From positions 744,001-808,000 of the forward strand of contig NZ_RQFG01000005.1 of the NCBI RefSeq assembly GCF_004769235.1: 64,000 nt of DNA. The letters run 5' to 3'. The stretch is from Leptospira kanakyensis (lineage in GTDB: Bacteria > Spirochaetota > Leptospiria > Leptospirales > Leptospiraceae). The translations under genes were made by a program, and so were the position numbers. Positions 37,331 to 47,029 of this stretch are shown here, in pieces. Position 1 is the stretch's first letter; every line of letters begins with the position of its first letter. The notes beneath the pieces were generated by a model. It saw only the letters and a program-made list of their open reading frames with translations. It searched no databases and was not told the DNA's origin.

Positions 37331-37933
37331 ATGGAACCAAATCGATTCAATCAAATTGCCAGCAAATATGATACCGAAGAACGAATAGGCCTTGCAAAAA
37401 TCATTCTCTCCGCAGTTAGAGAAGAAATACAAATCCAAAAGGACAAAACATTATTAGATTATGGATGTGGGACAGGTCTTATTGGTTTAGAATTATTCGA
37501 TTTAGTGGACCAGATTGTATTCATTGATTCTTCAGAAGCAATGTTAGAAATCTTAAAAGAAAAAATAATCCAAAGGAAAATAGACCCAAACAAAACAAAA
37601 GTAATTGATTCTGATTTAACAAAAATGAAATCCAAGATCAATGCCGACATCATCTTGGCTTCTTTGGTTTTGCTTCATGTTCCAGATACACTCACTTTAC
37701 TGAAACAATTTTACTCCATCTTAAATACAGATGGTAAATTGATCATTGTAGATTTTGATAAAAACGAAAACATCAGTCATCCCAATCTACATAATGGTTT
37801 CAATCAATTACACTTAAAATCATTACTGACAGAAGTTGGGTTTAAAGTTATAACCATCAAAACATTTCATCATGGGAAAAATATTTTTATGAACCAAGAT
37901 GCCTCTTTGTTGATTTCTGCAAGTTCAAAATAA
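37331..37933 (+). CDS. Class I SAM-dependent methyltransferase
   Basis: 200 residues. SAM motif I is LLDYGCGTGLIGLEL, the acidic strand-2 end is FIDSSEAML, and DIILASLVLLHVPD plus LNTDGKLIIVDFD give motifs IV-VI. Ubiquinone/menaquinone-methylase-like small-molecule methyltransferase; substrate unknown. Transcribed divergently from the hybrid kinase, 123 bases apart. Confidence 0.85.
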   Translation: MEPNRFNQIASKYDTEERIGLAKIILSAVREEIQIQKDKTLLDYGCGTGLIGLELFDLVDQIVFIDSSEAMLEILKEKIIQRKIDPNKTKVIDSDLTKMKSKINADIILASLVLLHVPDTLTLLKQFYSILNTDGKLIIVDFDKNENISHPNLHNGFNQLHLKSLLTEVGFKVITIKTFHHGKNIFMNQDASLLISASSK

Positions 37934-37977
37934 ACAAAGAGGTAAACAAGGGCCCAAGAAAAAATAACCTTTGTTTA
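37931..37977. terminator. Hairpin between convergent methyltransferase and SRPBCC genes
   Basis: TAAACAAAG-GGT pairs with ACC-TTTGTTTA across a 23-base AT/GC loop, with one unpaired A. Both stop codons lie in the stem arms. Confidence 0.45.
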
Positions 37978-38391
37978 GTGAGACTCTGTGTATTTTTTAA
38001 AGTTATCTAAAATTGCCTGCCAACCGCCTTGTTGCATTTCCACAGGATTTTCATTTTCCGCATCAAAGGTAATGGTTACCTGTGTTTTGTTTCCCAAAAC
38101 TTCAAAGGACACACTTGCTTTTCGCCCATCTTCCATAGTATAACTAATTAATTTTTGATCGATGACTTTGTCATAAGTTGCTTCAAATTCGAAACCAAAA
38201 CTTCCGTCTTTAGCTTCCATTCTCGCGCTATACTTACCACCAACCTTTAGATCGATTTTGGCCCAGGGACACTGCCAATCGTCAGAGGCAAAATTCCAAT
38301 GGATGATGTGTGCAGGTAAGTTATAGTAGTCCCAAACCTTTTTACTGTCGGCACTGATTGTAGATTGTACGGTGATTTGATTCGAGTCCAT
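37975..38391 (-). CDS. SRPBCC / AHSA1-type START-like protein
   Basis: 138 residues from ATG 38391; the frame continues to a TTG at 38454, but that region lacks a ribosome site and overlaps the previous gene. Pattern: VQSTISADSKKVWDYYNLPAHIIHWNFA, GGKYSARMEAKDGSF, and QGGWQAILDNFKKYTESH at the C-terminus, as in AHSA1/YndB lipid-binding-like proteins. Probably binds a hydrophobic ligand. Downstream of a second SRPBCC gene, in the same operon. Confidence 0.78.
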   Translation of the reverse strand: MDSNQITVQSTISADSKKVWDYYNLPAHIIHWNFASDDWQCPWAKIDLKVGGKYSARMEAKDGSFGFEFEATYDKVIDQKLISYTMEDGRKASVSFEVLGNKTQVTITFDAENENPVEMQQGGWQAILDNFKKYTESH

Positions 38392-38437
38392 AAACGGAAA
38401 TTGTATCGAAACAATACCTTTTTTGAAAAGTATTTTC

Positions 38438-38887
38438 TCACTTTTTTTCAGCAATTTGTTTTATCATATCTAAACATTGATTCCAATTTTCCTCAGAATG
38501 TTTCAATTTATCTTCTGCGGTGAAACCAATTTGTTTTAAGTGTATGGTAACAATTCCATTTTCTTCGAACAGATGGTTTTCGATGATTGAATAGTTTTCC
38601 GGGATATCTGGTAACCCAAAAAAAGCTGTAAAATAAGTGTATTTGAATGTATAGGGAGGTTTAAAACTAAGAATCATACCGTTTTCTTCGTAAGTATTTC
38701 CTTCCCAAACTCCTTTAAAAACAAGGGAACTTCCCTCTTTCCAATCAGATATAACTTCTGTTCCATATAAATATTCTTTGATATATTTTGGTGATGTTAG
38801 AATTTCCCAAACAATTTCCAAAGAAGAGTGAATCTTTTTTTCTAAATTCAGTTGTAGGCTATGATTCAATTGGTTTGACGTTTTCAC
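38438..38887 (-). CDS. SRPBCC / AHSA1-type START-like protein
   Basis: 149 residues; GTG start with AGAGGAAA at good spacing. Typical strands and helices: LEKKIHSSLEIVWEILTSPKYIKEYLYG, EGSSLVFKGVWEGNTYEENG, and a final helix SEENWNQCLDMIKQIAEKK. Paralogue-like partner of the following gene. The pair is divergent, 77 bases, from an AraC-type regulator that probably controls them. Such pairs often appear with stress or glycosylase regulators; exact role unknown. Confidence 0.78.
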   Translation of the reverse strand: MKTSNQLNHSLQLNLEKKIHSSLEIVWEILTSPKYIKEYLYGTEVISDWKEGSSLVFKGVWEGNTYEENGMILSFKPPYTFKYTYFTAFFGLPDIPENYSIIENHLFEENGIVTIHLKQIGFTAEDKLKHSEENWNQCLDMIKQIAEKK

Positions 38888-38964
38888 AAATTTCCTCTAA
38901 AATACTCTATCAAAAATGAAAAGATTTGGATTGTAAAAACACGACAAAACTCTAAATAAGTTGT

Positions 38965-39768
38965 ATGGAGAGGGAAAAAGGAAAACCAACCAGAGGTGTT
39001 TTACGACAAAACAACGTTAGTCTTTTCGCCAAACACAATCGATACTTTGCCAATGAAAAATTAGATTTTTTTATAGAACATTACTGGACTGTTAGTTGGG
39101 ACTTAACAGATAAAAAACCATATTTAGCTGAAACACTTCCTTACCCTAGCATTCACATTGTATTTGAAAAAGGAAATTCGAAAATTTTTGGAGTCACAAA
39201 AGGAAGGTTCTCTACTCTATTACAAGGAAAAGGTTCTGTTTTTGGAATCAAATTTCGACCTGGAGGATTTTATCCATTTTTAAAAAAACCAGTGGCAAAC
39301 CTGACGAACAAAACTATTCCAATTCAGGAGATCACAAACGATGATGTCTCTGATTTAGAAAATAAAATCTTTCAAATTGAAGACGCGGAAAAAAAAATCC
39401 AACTCATCGAATTTTGGTTGGAAACACATGCCCCAAAACCTGATTTTAAAGTATCATTTATTAATAGGATTGTCGACCGAATCAAAGACGATGTAAACAT
39501 TAAGTCGGTAGAACAATTGACAAAACTATTTTCTATCAATCTTCGTAGTCTCCAAAGACTATTTCAAGAATATGTGGGAGTCAGCCCTAAATGGGTCATC
39601 CAACGTTTTCGGATCCAAGGAGTGGCGGAACGGATCGAAAACCAAAAAACAATCCAATATGCAGAAATGGCTCTGGAATTAGGATATTATGACCAATCTC
39701 ATTTTATAAAAGATTTTAAAAAAACAATTGGTCTCAGCCCAGAAGATTACTTGAAAACAATATCGTAA
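38965..39768 (+). CDS. AraC-family transcriptional regulator
   Basis: 267 residues. The N-terminal part (YFANEKLDFFIEHYWTVSWDL, FGIKFRPGGFYPFL) is the DUF6597-like ligand domain seen in many AraC regulators. Residues about 165-267 hold the two HTH motifs: VEQLTKLFSINLRSLQRLFQEYVGVSPK and AEMALELGYYDQSHFIKDFKKTIGLSPEDY. Divergent from the two SRPBCC genes across only 77 bases, so autoregulation and control of that operon are likely. Confidence 0.88.
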   Translation: MEREKGKPTRGVLRQNNVSLFAKHNRYFANEKLDFFIEHYWTVSWDLTDKKPYLAETLPYPSIHIVFEKGNSKIFGVTKGRFSTLLQGKGSVFGIKFRPGGFYPFLKKPVANLTNKTIPIQEITNDDVSDLENKIFQIEDAEKKIQLIEFWLETHAPKPDFKVSFINRIVDRIKDDVNIKSVEQLTKLFSINLRSLQRLFQEYVGVSPKWVIQRFRIQGVAERIENQKTIQYAEMALELGYYDQSHFIKDFKKTIGLSPEDYLKTIS

Positions 39769-39790
39769 AAACAAACAATTTAAACAACCA

Positions 39791-40561
39791 ATGAAACTAA
39801 TTTATACATCCACAGATTATACCAAAATCAAAGTCATTGAATCGGCTTTAGCCGCAAACCAAGTTAAGTTTATGACAAAAGGGGAAGACCTGGATGTTTT
39901 AAATGCCATGATTCCTAGACATTCGAATTTAATGGAAATTTATGTTTCTGATTTGGACTACTCGAAAGCCTTAGAAATTATAGAAAATGGATCCTATTCG
40001 GAAGAACCTCCTGAGGAAGATGTATTTCCCATACAAAGATACAATCGATACAGAGAACTCACTAAGTTAAAGGGAAAAAAAGATACAAAGTTTTTACTGA
40101 CCTTAATATCTGGAATTTTATTCATTTCGAATTTATATTTTCTTTTACTTTATGTTTTGGAACAAGATAAGTTTAATAAATATAAAAAATCGATGGAAAG
40201 TGAATTGTATGAATATAATTTCGATGAAGACAACTATTGTACATCTACTTATTATAAAAAAACAAGAAAACTCATTGAACTTTCCTGTTATGACAAAGAA
40301 ACAGATAAAATTTTAAATCAAAAAACTTATGATTTCAGTGGAAAATTAACCTCTGAATTTTTTAATCCATATCTTACTGATTTTTTCACAATCCAAAGGT
40401 CGTATGATACAAACGGCGTCAAAACTGTAGAGTTTGCAGACAATGACCAAGATGGTGAATTTGATGAGTACATCATTTTTGATGCAAAAGGATCCAAACA
40501 AAAAAGGTATTTGGATCAAAATAAGGATTATCGTTTTGATGAATCTGAGATCGTAGATTAA
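39791..40561 (+). CDS. DUF2007-like protein with membrane helix
   Basis: Residues 1-70 match the DUF2007 (putative signal-transducing) pattern: YTSTDYTKIKVIESALAANQV, then MEIYVSDLDYSKALEII. One membrane helix at about 97-117 (LLTLISGILFISNLYFLLLY) is followed by a hydrophilic domain with acidic DNDQDGEFDEY and DQNKDYRFDESE loops like EF-hand calcium sites. It begins 22 bases after the AraC gene, so it may be cotranscribed. Function unknown. Confidence 0.65.
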   Translation: MKLIYTSTDYTKIKVIESALAANQVKFMTKGEDLDVLNAMIPRHSNLMEIYVSDLDYSKALEIIENGSYSEEPPEEDVFPIQRYNRYRELTKLKGKKDTKFLLTLISGILFISNLYFLLLYVLEQDKFNKYKKSMESELYEYNFDEDNYCTSTYYKKTRKLIELSCYDKETDKILNQKTYDFSGKLTSEFFNPYLTDFFTIQRSYDTNGVKTVEFADNDQDGEFDEYIIFDAKGSKQKRYLDQNKDYRFDESEIVD

Positions 40562-40599
40562 TGATGATAAGGAATATACTTTAACTAAAGGAAAATACC

Positions 40600-40956
40600 A
40601 TGCATCCCATTCTAAAACAAAAATTCCAAGAGGAAATGGAAATTGCTAAAAAACTCTATAAAGATTCAAAGTATACAGAATCTTTTTTCCACTTAGAACG
40701 GGCTCATATCTTAGGGCAAAGGTTTGTTGTTCCCCATACAGTGAACCATTGGTGGATGTTGAAAGTGGGAATTCGTAAAAAAGACAGAAAAGAAATCTTT
40801 GGGCAAGTCATTCGGTTGGCTGTTGCGGGGATTGGATCTCTGATCGGAAGAGTTCCGATCGGAAATACAGGTGGTTCCAATATTGGAATTATGAAAGTGT
40901 TACCCATTGAAGGCGACTTAAAAGTTTTATTTGAGAAAGCAGAAAAGAACGAGTAA
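40600..40956 (+). CDS. DUF3703 family protein
   Basis: 118 residues with AAAGGA before the ATG. Matches DUF3703: FFHLERAHILGQRFVVPHTVNHWWMLKVG, then a glycine-rich hydrophobic tail (GIGSLIGRVPIGNTGGSNIGI). Conserved His residues could bind metal. Function unknown. It lies 38 bases after the DUF2007-like gene. Confidence 0.78.
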   Translation: MHPILKQKFQEEMEIAKKLYKDSKYTESFFHLERAHILGQRFVVPHTVNHWWMLKVGIRKKDRKEIFGQVIRLAVAGIGSLIGRVPIGNTGGSNIGIMKVLPIEGDLKVLFEKAEKNE

Positions 40957-41032
40957 CCTTATTGAAGTTTACTGGGGATTGTATCGTTCAGTTAGTTATG
41001 TTAGTATAAAACCAATCTTGAATAATGATCAT

Positions 41033-42049
41033 TTATATAACATCATTTAGGCCTAGGTATTTTAATAATTCTCCGCGATTGTTTTTCAATTCAGGACTAA
41101 CTTTTTTGGTATGGATTTCACCAATATTCTGGCATTTCCCTTTTTTATAGTCTTCACTATAAAAATAACTATCAACTTTGTTTGTTTGAATAAAATTGGA
41201 TGCCCCCAAAGTACCTTCACCACCATCAACAATGACTTTAACCATAACATCTTGCAAATAGTTGATCTTAAACTCATCAGTGTAAAATTGTTTTGTAGTA
41301 ACCCCTAGTTTACTAATTCCAACAACCGTAACTGAATGGTTTGTATTAGATGATTTAATCCTCCCAGTTAGACAAGTTATGTTTTTACGAGGAAGGTCAA
41401 AATTCCACCAAACAAAACCTTTTATACCACTGACAATTTTATCAATCGAACTTAGATTAAATTCAAAATTATCAGAGGTTGATTCGGTAGTACTAGCTGA
41501 TGTTTGAATATCCTTACTATCTTGTTTTTTTTCCCACAGGTTGTTTTGATAAGAATACAGATTGTAAACATTGGATGGATTCTGTACAGGAAATTGCACC
41601 TCAATACCAGGACCATCAATTGGAACAGGTTGTCCCTTATAAAATGCGTCCATCCGGAACATTCCACCAGATTCAAAAATTGAACTTTCGTTATATGTAA
41701 GATCCAATCGACTTAAATAAAAATCAAGTGGATTGATGACTTCCGTAATTCTCAATAAAAGAGTATCCCCTCTTTTGAATTCTGTTGGAAGTTTAAAACT
41801 ATAATATTTAAAATAGAACTTAGTACCGTATCTTCCTTCCGCCATATTTTGAGAATATGGATCAATATATGTATCCAGAGTGATGAGATGGTTAACAGAT
41901 AGTTTTCCGTTTGCATCCGGAGTATTTTTTTGACTCCATTTTTTTTCAACTTCCTTGTTCCATTCCAATCTTTCCGATGGATCTTTCCATTGTGCGGAGA
42001 TGGAACTTACAAAAAACAACGCTATAAATAGAGTAAAAATTAATTTCAT
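41033..42049 (-). CDS. Exported protein of unknown function
   Basis: ATG 42049 is used because AGGAAATC precedes it and a clean signal peptide follows (LIFTLFIALFFVSSISA|Q); the frame upstream of it runs through a repeat element and is not coding. 338 residues, beta-rich, with motifs such as YGTKFYFKYYSFKLP and GFVWWNFDLPRKNITCL. Not recognised. Monocistronic, convergent with the DUF3703 gene. Confidence 0.65.
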   Translation of the reverse strand: MKLIFTLFIALFFVSSISAQWKDPSERLEWNKEVEKKWSQKNTPDANGKLSVNHLITLDTYIDPYSQNMAEGRYGTKFYFKYYSFKLPTEFKRGDTLLLRITEVINPLDFYLSRLDLTYNESSIFESGGMFRMDAFYKGQPVPIDGPGIEVQFPVQNPSNVYNLYSYQNNLWEKKQDSKDIQTSASTTESTSDNFEFNLSSIDKIVSGIKGFVWWNFDLPRKNITCLTGRIKSSNTNHSVTVVGISKLGVTTKQFYTDEFKINYLQDVMVKVIVDGGEGTLGASNFIQTNKVDSYFYSEDYKKGKCQNIGEIHTKKVSPELKNNRGELLKYLGLNDVI

Positions 42050-42126
42050 ATGATTTCCTAGGTTCGTAACAATAATCTTTATCGAATGTATCTTAAAGAA
42101 CTTTATACAAAAGAATACAAAAGTTC

Positions 42127-42240
42127 TTGCGGCAGGGATACGAAAGGCTTGGTCACCTATCATCGTTAGATGACAGGTGACGGGAGCGGAACGCGCACCC
42201 TGGAGTAGCCCGGTCAAGTCCTACGAGCCCATTGGGGACT
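42127..42240 (+). repeat. Structured intergenic repeat, diverged copy E
   Basis: Shares the ends of copies A and D (GCAGGGATACGAA at 42132-42144, AGTAGCCCGGTC near 42204) but the centre is a longer hairpin: TCACCT-a-TCATC / GATGA-c-AGGTGA (42153-42180) with a GTTA loop, and extra GC-rich bases follow. Lies in the 366-base divergent gap 42050-42415 between an exported-protein gene and the OsmC gene. The rest of the gap holds GC-rich sequence to about 42270 and nothing else I recognise. Confidence 0.55.
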
Positions 42241-42415
42241 TGGTGGCCCGTGAGCCGCCCACCACATCCAAAGGTTCCCAAGGAATGTGCAATGAACCAG
42301 AAGTTCGAAGCATATACTATGCAATATTGAACAAATTGTCTGTTATAGCGAATTAAGGGTTTGTCAATTTATTTTGGTCGGGCATGTTCGGTACTTACCA
42401 ATTTGGAGGAAACAA

Positions 42416-42856
42416 ATGGCGAATACTTTATTTGAAGCAAAGGCATCGTGGGCCGGTGGACTAAAACTCAACTTAGAATCAAGGCAACACAAATGGGTGA
42501 TTGATGAACCTGAATTTTTAGGTGGAACCGATTTAGGGGCCAATCCCGTCGAGCATCTATTAGGTGGTCTCGCGGCCTGTGTTGGAGTTTTGGTTTCTGT
42601 TTTTGCACCCGCACATAAAGTGGAATTAAAAGATTACCAAGTGTTTGCAGAAGGTGATTTGGATTTGGATGGATTTCAAGGTTTATCGGATGTTAGGCCT
42701 GGTTTTTCGGAAATTCGTTACCGAGTGAATATTGAAAGTGATTCACCAAAGTCAAACATCGATGCACTTCTCGAACATATTTATAAAGTATGTCCAGTGA
42801 AGGATAGTCTTTCGGGAGTTCCTGTATTCAACAAACAAGAGGTCGCGGCAAGTTAA
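42416..42856 (+). CDS. OsmC family peroxidase-like protein
   Basis: ATG 42416 follows TTGGAGGAAACAA, so the longer frame from 42374 is not used. 146 residues with the OsmC fold markers: a Cys in LGGLAACVGVLVSVFA and a second in YKVCPVKDSL, the redox pair that reduces organic hydroperoxides in OsmC/Ohr proteins. Cytoplasmic. Standing alone, ended by the strong hairpin 42869-42903. Confidence 0.85.
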   Translation: MANTLFEAKASWAGGLKLNLESRQHKWVIDEPEFLGGTDLGANPVEHLLGGLAACVGVLVSVFAPAHKVELKDYQVFAEGDLDLDGFQGLSDVRPGFSEIRYRVNIESDSPKSNIDALLEHIYKVCPVKDSLSGVPVFNKQEVAAS

Positions 42857-42868
42857 TGGAATGTATTT

Positions 42869-42903
42869 GGTATACCAATGTTTCAAACTAACATTGGTAT
42901 ACC
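42869..42903. terminator. Perfect hairpin between convergent osmC-like and Omp85-like genes
   Basis: A 14-bp perfect inverted repeat (42869-42882 with 42890-42903, 7-base loop), 12 bases past the osmC stop. No long T run on either strand, but placement between convergent stops fits bidirectional termination. Confidence 0.65.
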
Positions 42904-42941
42904 TCTAATTCATTGAATTGGTTTTGTTTTCTTTTAAAATT

Positions 42942-44465
42942 TTAGAATACGTGGCTAAAGTTTACAAACAATTGTTCATCTTCTCTAGACTTTGCATAAT
43001 CAATCATAATGATGGTAGCTTGGTTCCAAGCAATTCGTAATCCAATCCCTCGAGAATAGGCATACCCTTTCCAACCTAACTTATGTTCATCATCCCATAC
43101 TCGACCGTAATCAAAAAAGGGAACTAAGTTAAAGGCAAAAAATTCATCACCGAAACGAGCTTCCGCAAATTTCCAACGAACTTCTGTGTTCCCCCAACCC
43201 ATGGCTCGTCCCACAAACCGGTCTTGTTTAAACCCTCGTAATGTTCTAAGACCACCAAGTCCTCCCACAAGACCTTCCGTTCCCCACATATTTCTATATT
43301 CATAAAAAGGAGATTCCCCTTCCGTCACACCAAATCCAAACCGGTTGGCGATGACAAGTTTATCAAATACCTTAGGAAAAGGACTCCAAAAGAGTTTGGT
43401 TTGGGCAAAATACTTTTGGTAATCGTATTCGGATCCAATTGCTTTTGTATGTTTTTCATAAGTGGCCTCTGCAAAAATACCGGAGTTTGGGTCTGGTTCA
43501 AAATCTCTAGTATCATATACTAAACCAATGCGGAGGGAATTCACATAACCTCCATTATATCCTAATATTTTTTTGGCTTCATGATCTTCGGTGAGTCGAG
43601 TTTTTCCATTGGGAACATCTGCTGTATGTTCACCACCGAGAAGTGGATCCACACCACGTGCCAATCTGCCGTCATAAGTTCTAACAATATTGTTTGAAAA
43701 TTTAAAACCAGCAACAAGCCTTACTGTTCCACCAACAAACGAACGTTCCGTACTGGCTGTTGCCATTGGGGTTTCGATTGTATAACGGTTGTACATTTTA
43801 TCAGTGACAACATACCCTGGAGCTTGCGGAAACCCTGAATATGTTTTTCCACCGAAACTAATGGGATCAGAACTAGTTCCTGGTCTGTAGTAAGCCAAGT
43901 TGTTTTCTTGATCCATATAACTAGCATTAACAATATGCCTTCCATCTTGTTGGTTGCGATCCAAATAAGAGAGAGGTTTCATACTATCTTCACCAATCCC
44001 AAAATACAAAGTCGTCGGTGTGATGGTTAAAAATAGATCTGCTCGTAACCTCCATTGTGTGTCAGCAATGAAGGGCATATCCAAACTGACTTGGTGGTAT
44101 TGGGCATTTTTGTTTGTATTAAAATACTGAGCAAAAACCCGCATTCGGTATGGCGTATAGTGAAACAATGGATCTGTTTTTTTTCCATTATCATAAATAT
44201 AAGCACGGGCACCATACCCTATCCCTTCGTTTGGATCCGAGTTGATGAGTGGCAAACCTGTTAGGTACCAACTGTCTTTTTTGTCTTCTATATCCTTTTT
44301 ACAAAGTTGTTTGGTTGGGTCCATGGGAAAGGGAAGGTTTTTGGGAGGAGGGTCCTTTTCACAACCGGCACTGGGCATGTACTCCTGCGCGGAGAGAGAA
44401 ACGGGAGTAACCAAAAAAGAACAAAATAGAAGGGAAAAAAGAACAATCTCTGAGTATCGGTTCAT
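42942..44465 (-). CDS. Omp85/BamA-like outer-membrane beta-barrel protein
   Basis: Signal peptide ([17 protein letters not shown]) then about 485 residues of alternating strands. The C-terminal half has the Omp85 surface-antigen features: [29 protein letters not shown] (the L6-type RGF motif), [31 protein letters not shown] and a terminal strand ending in Phe. No POTRA domains are visible, so it is a short, patatin-like or TamA-barrel-like member. Role in transport or assembly is unknown. Confidence 0.78.
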   Translation of the reverse strand: MNRYSEIVLFSLLFCSFLVTPVSLSAQEYMPSAGCEKDPPPKNLPFPMDPTKQLCKKDIEDKKDSWYLTGLPLINSDPNEGIGYGARAYIYDNGKKTDPLFHYTPYRMRVFAQYFNTNKNAQYHQVSLDMPFIADTQWRLRADLFLTITPTTLYFGIGEDSMKPLSYLDRNQQDGRHIVNASYMDQENNLAYYRPGTSSDPISFGGKTYSGFPQAPGYVVTDKMYNRYTIETPMATASTERSFVGGTVRLVAGFKFSNNIVRTYDGRLARGVDPLLGGEHTADVPNGKTRLTEDHEAKKILGYNGGYVNSLRIGLVYDTRDFEPDPNSGIFAEATYEKHTKAIGSEYDYQKYFAQTKLFWSPFPKVFDKLVIANRFGFGVTEGESPFYEYRNMWGTEGLVGGLGGLRTLRGFKQDRFVGRAMGWGNTEVRWKFAEARFGDEFFAFNLVPFFDYGRVWDDEHKLGWKGYAYSRGIGLRIAWNQATIIMIDYAKSREDEQLFVNFSHVF

Positions 44466-44522
44466 AGTTGTGTGTGCCTACACAAACCATGGACAATGCG
44501 TACGTTAGCGAATCGGTCAATT

Positions 44523-44548
44523 AAAAAGTGAGTTTTCACTCACTTTTT
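44523..44548 (-). terminator. Terminator of the chemoreceptor gene
   Basis: AAAAAGTGAG (44523-44532) pairs with CTCACTTTTT (44539-44548) around a 6-base loop, giving a T run on either strand. It lies 64 bases past the stop of the gene to its right. Confidence 0.7.
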
Positions 44549-44611
44549 CTATAGAACAAAAACCCTCTCAAGTCGAAAAGACAGAAACAATCAAAACAGG
44601 CAAATTGGTTC

Positions 44612-46165
44612 TTAATTGGTCATCTCCTGGGCCATAGAATCCAGCTGAACGATGATTCCTCCGGTAGATTTACTACTTTCAGAGATTTGTTTGGAAATTT
44701 CGACTATGTTCGCCGCGTATTCCGAAATATCAGCGGTGATTTTCGTAGACTCTTCAGTCGCGATCTTTTGGAAGTTGGTGGAGTTTTCTATGGTTTTACT
44801 AGTTTCGTAAATCCTCGTGTTCAGATTGTCGATAGTTTCGATGGCTTTGTCGATCTCCACAATTTTGGAACCAACACCTGTGATTTCATCTTTGATGGTT
44901 CCGATGGCTGAATCCAATTTTCCCATCAGACTAGAAGACCGATTGATGAGTTCACTACTTTCACCAATGAGCGAAAGATTTTCTTGAATGATCTTTGAAA
45001 TTTCTTTGGAGTTCCGAGTGGTGGCAGCAGCTAACTTCGATATTTCTTCGGCCACAACGGCAAACCCTCGTCCATGTTCTCCTGCCCTTGCTGCTTCAAT
45101 GGATGCATTTAATGATAACAAGTTTACTTTATCGGCAATGTCATTGATCACTGAAACAAAGTCGAATATCTCTGTACTTTTTTCTTTTAGGATATTGAAC
45201 TTACTTTTTGAAAGATGGATATGTTCTGAAGTATCATTCGAATAACCCATAACTACATCTAAATTTTGATAAATCCTTCCTGTTCCAACTTGTACAGTTT
45301 CATTGATGGTTTTTAAATCATTAACAGATTGAATGGATACTTCCGATTCGTTATACAACAATTTGGCGATTTTATTATTGGAATCTGCTTTGGATGATAA
45401 TTCTTTTAAAGAATTTGATATTTCAGAAAGAGAAGTTGCTTGGTGTTCCGAAATTTGTTTTAGTTCTTCTGAGATTGTATCTTGATTTCTGATTTGTTGT
45501 TTCATTAGATCAATCGTATTAAGAATGGTTTTAGCCATATTCAATAGATTGTCTAAAGCCTTTTTTGCTTCCTTTTGTTTTTCGACGGCGAGATTGAGTA
45601 GATTTCTAGTGGCCGTTGCCCCCACAGTAGCACCAATCCCAACCCATACAAAAATTAGAAATCTGACAATGATATTACTTCTTGGACCTCCAGGGATGAG
45701 TTCAGGTCGTAATACAAACAAAAGAATTTCAGAAAAGATAATTAAAATAAAATTATAAATGGAGGCATTTCGATTGAAATACAATACACTGAGAACAAAG
45801 GAAATATAAAAAGTTGCCGCAAGTTCTGTAGCTCCATAAATCACATACTGGAATACAAGTAAACATAAGGTAACACCTGTGATCGAAATGTAACTGGAAG
45901 CCCAATGTGTTTTTAACTTACTAGAAAGTAAAAATCCAAAAATCAAAATTGAGGTGGCTAGGACAAATTCAATGAGGATACTTTCGTAAGTTAAGTAATC
46001 GGAACCTTTCCCTGAAATTTTGATGGAAAGTGTTGCAATGTTGGCCAGTGCCAAAATGGAAAGAAACGACAAAAACATACGTTTGTTGTTTCGTAACATC
46101 ACTTCCGTGAAGAGATCATCCGAAATGGTCATCGCGTTTTTGGGAGCAAAAAATTTAGAGAACAA
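44612..46165 (-). CDS. Methyl-accepting chemotaxis protein with six-helix membrane domain
   Basis: Six membrane helices at about residues 30-185 with short loops, then a long coiled coil and the MCP tip near 345-385 ([27 protein letters not shown]). No periplasmic sensor and no clear HAMP, as in the receptor at 13124-14689. The TTG at 46165 or ATG at 46132 may start it; neither has a strong ribosome site. Not linked to other che genes. Confidence 0.88.
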   Translation of the reverse strand: MFSKFFAPKNAMTISDDLFTEVMLRNNKRMFLSFLSILALANIATLSIKISGKGSDYLTYESILIEFVLATSILIFGFLLSSKLKTHWASSYISITGVTLCLLVFQYVIYGATELAATFYISFVLSVLYFNRNASIYNFILIIFSEILLFVLRPELIPGGPRSNIIVRFLIFVWVGIGATVGATATRNLLNLAVEKQKEAKKALDNLLNMAKTILNTIDLMKQQIRNQDTISEELKQISEHQATSLSEISNSLKELSSKADSNNKIAKLLYNESEVSIQSVNDLKTINETVQVGTGRIYQNLDVVMGYSNDTSEHIHLSKSKFNILKEKSTEIFDFVSVINDIADKVNLLSLNASIEAARAGEHGRGFAVVAEEISKLAAATTRNSKEISKIIQENLSLIGESSELINRSSSLMGKLDSAIGTIKDEITGVGSKIVEIDKAIETIDNLNTRIYETSKTIENSTNFQKIATEESTKITADISEYAANIVEISKQISESSKSTGGIIVQLDSMAQEMTN

Positions 46166-46627
46166 ACGAAACCGTCCTAGAACCTAGATTGATTTTAAAG
46201 CCATACTTTAGGGAAAGAGAGCCTTGGCAAGAAACGTTCCAAACCTCCCAAGAGCGAAAACTGAATTCCGTTCACCCCAATAGAAATGGGACGAATCGAA
46301 TGCCCTAGAATTATCAAAAAACTACGGAAAAAGAGAATTTATCTTTATGAATTATCAAAAGTAAACCAAACCGATGGAAATTTGATACTATGGGGGAGAA
46401 GGGAATCCTCAAAAGAAAAGCGCTACCTAACAAGAATCATCTTATATTCATAATACATACATTAGGTTACAACTCTAATTCCATTAGAATCTTCAATTTT
46501 TTGAATATTTTAGGTATTTCATAAGTAACCACAGATTCTCTGTTAGTTTTTCATAGAAAACTTTCGACTCGATTGACACAAAAGACCAAAATATTTTCAC
46601 TGTATGAAAATCTTCATGGAGAAACAT
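46166..46627. other. Gene-free divergent region
   Basis: 462 bases between the chemoreceptor and the TRL-like operon. A TTGACA lies at 46573-46578 upstream of the operon without a good -10 partner. No repeat copy, tRNA or small gene seen. Confidence 0.45.
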
Positions 46628-47017
46628 GTGAAAAAAAACATTTTTATTGTAATCGTATTTACAATTATTCTATTCATTCAAAATTGCAGTGGAGGATCGG
46701 TACATTCAAGTTTAGTCCCAAGTGCAAATACAAACCCAACAAGGGAATACTCAACCCCTTCCGTTTTTTCAAAAGGTGGTTTCTTCTTTCACAAAACATA
46801 CGTTCCTGGGCCACTTGGAATCAATGCAGAAGCCCATTATGAAGGCAAAAGTTGTAGTCATACATTTTTATATTTAGTTTCCTCTGGTGATTCTTCTATC
46901 GAAGCTGCAAAAAGAAACGGGAACATTAAAAAAATTGCATATTTAGATTACGAACAGCTTGGTATTGCCATGGGTGTTCTCTACCATCGAGTTTGTACAA
47001 TTATAAAAGGATCATAA
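46628..47017 (+). CDS. TRL-like family lipoprotein 1
   Basis: GTG 46628 is chosen since GGAG lies 6 bases before it and a leader with lipobox LFIQNC follows at once; the frame to 46604 is then not used. The mature part, about 105 residues, has the TRL pattern: AHYEGKSCSHTFLYLVSSGDSSIEAAKRNGNIKKIAYLD and a terminal YHRVCTIIKG. First of three tandem members and of a four-gene operon. Confidence 0.8.
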   Translation: MKKNIFIVIVFTIILFIQNCSGGSVHSSLVPSANTNPTREYSTPSVFSKGGFFFHKTYVPGPLGINAEAHYEGKSCSHTFLYLVSSGDSSIEAAKRNGNIKKIAYLDYEQLGIAMGVLYHRVCTIIKGS

Positions 47018-47029
47018 ATAGGTATTATC

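Noticed and set aside
37208..37438. The 77-codon upstream extension of the hybrid kinase frame
   Set aside because: It is antisense to the start of the methyltransferase gene (37331-37933), lacks a ribosome site and would put a Cys-rich non-membrane stretch before the first MASE1 helix.
42050..42217. Upstream extension of the exported-protein frame (41033-42049)
   Set aside because: It crosses the repeat copy E, and a proper ribosome site plus signal peptide start at 42049.
42869..42903. The 14-bp palindrome as an operator
   Set aside because: It lies between two convergent stop codons, where a terminator is expected and an operator is not.
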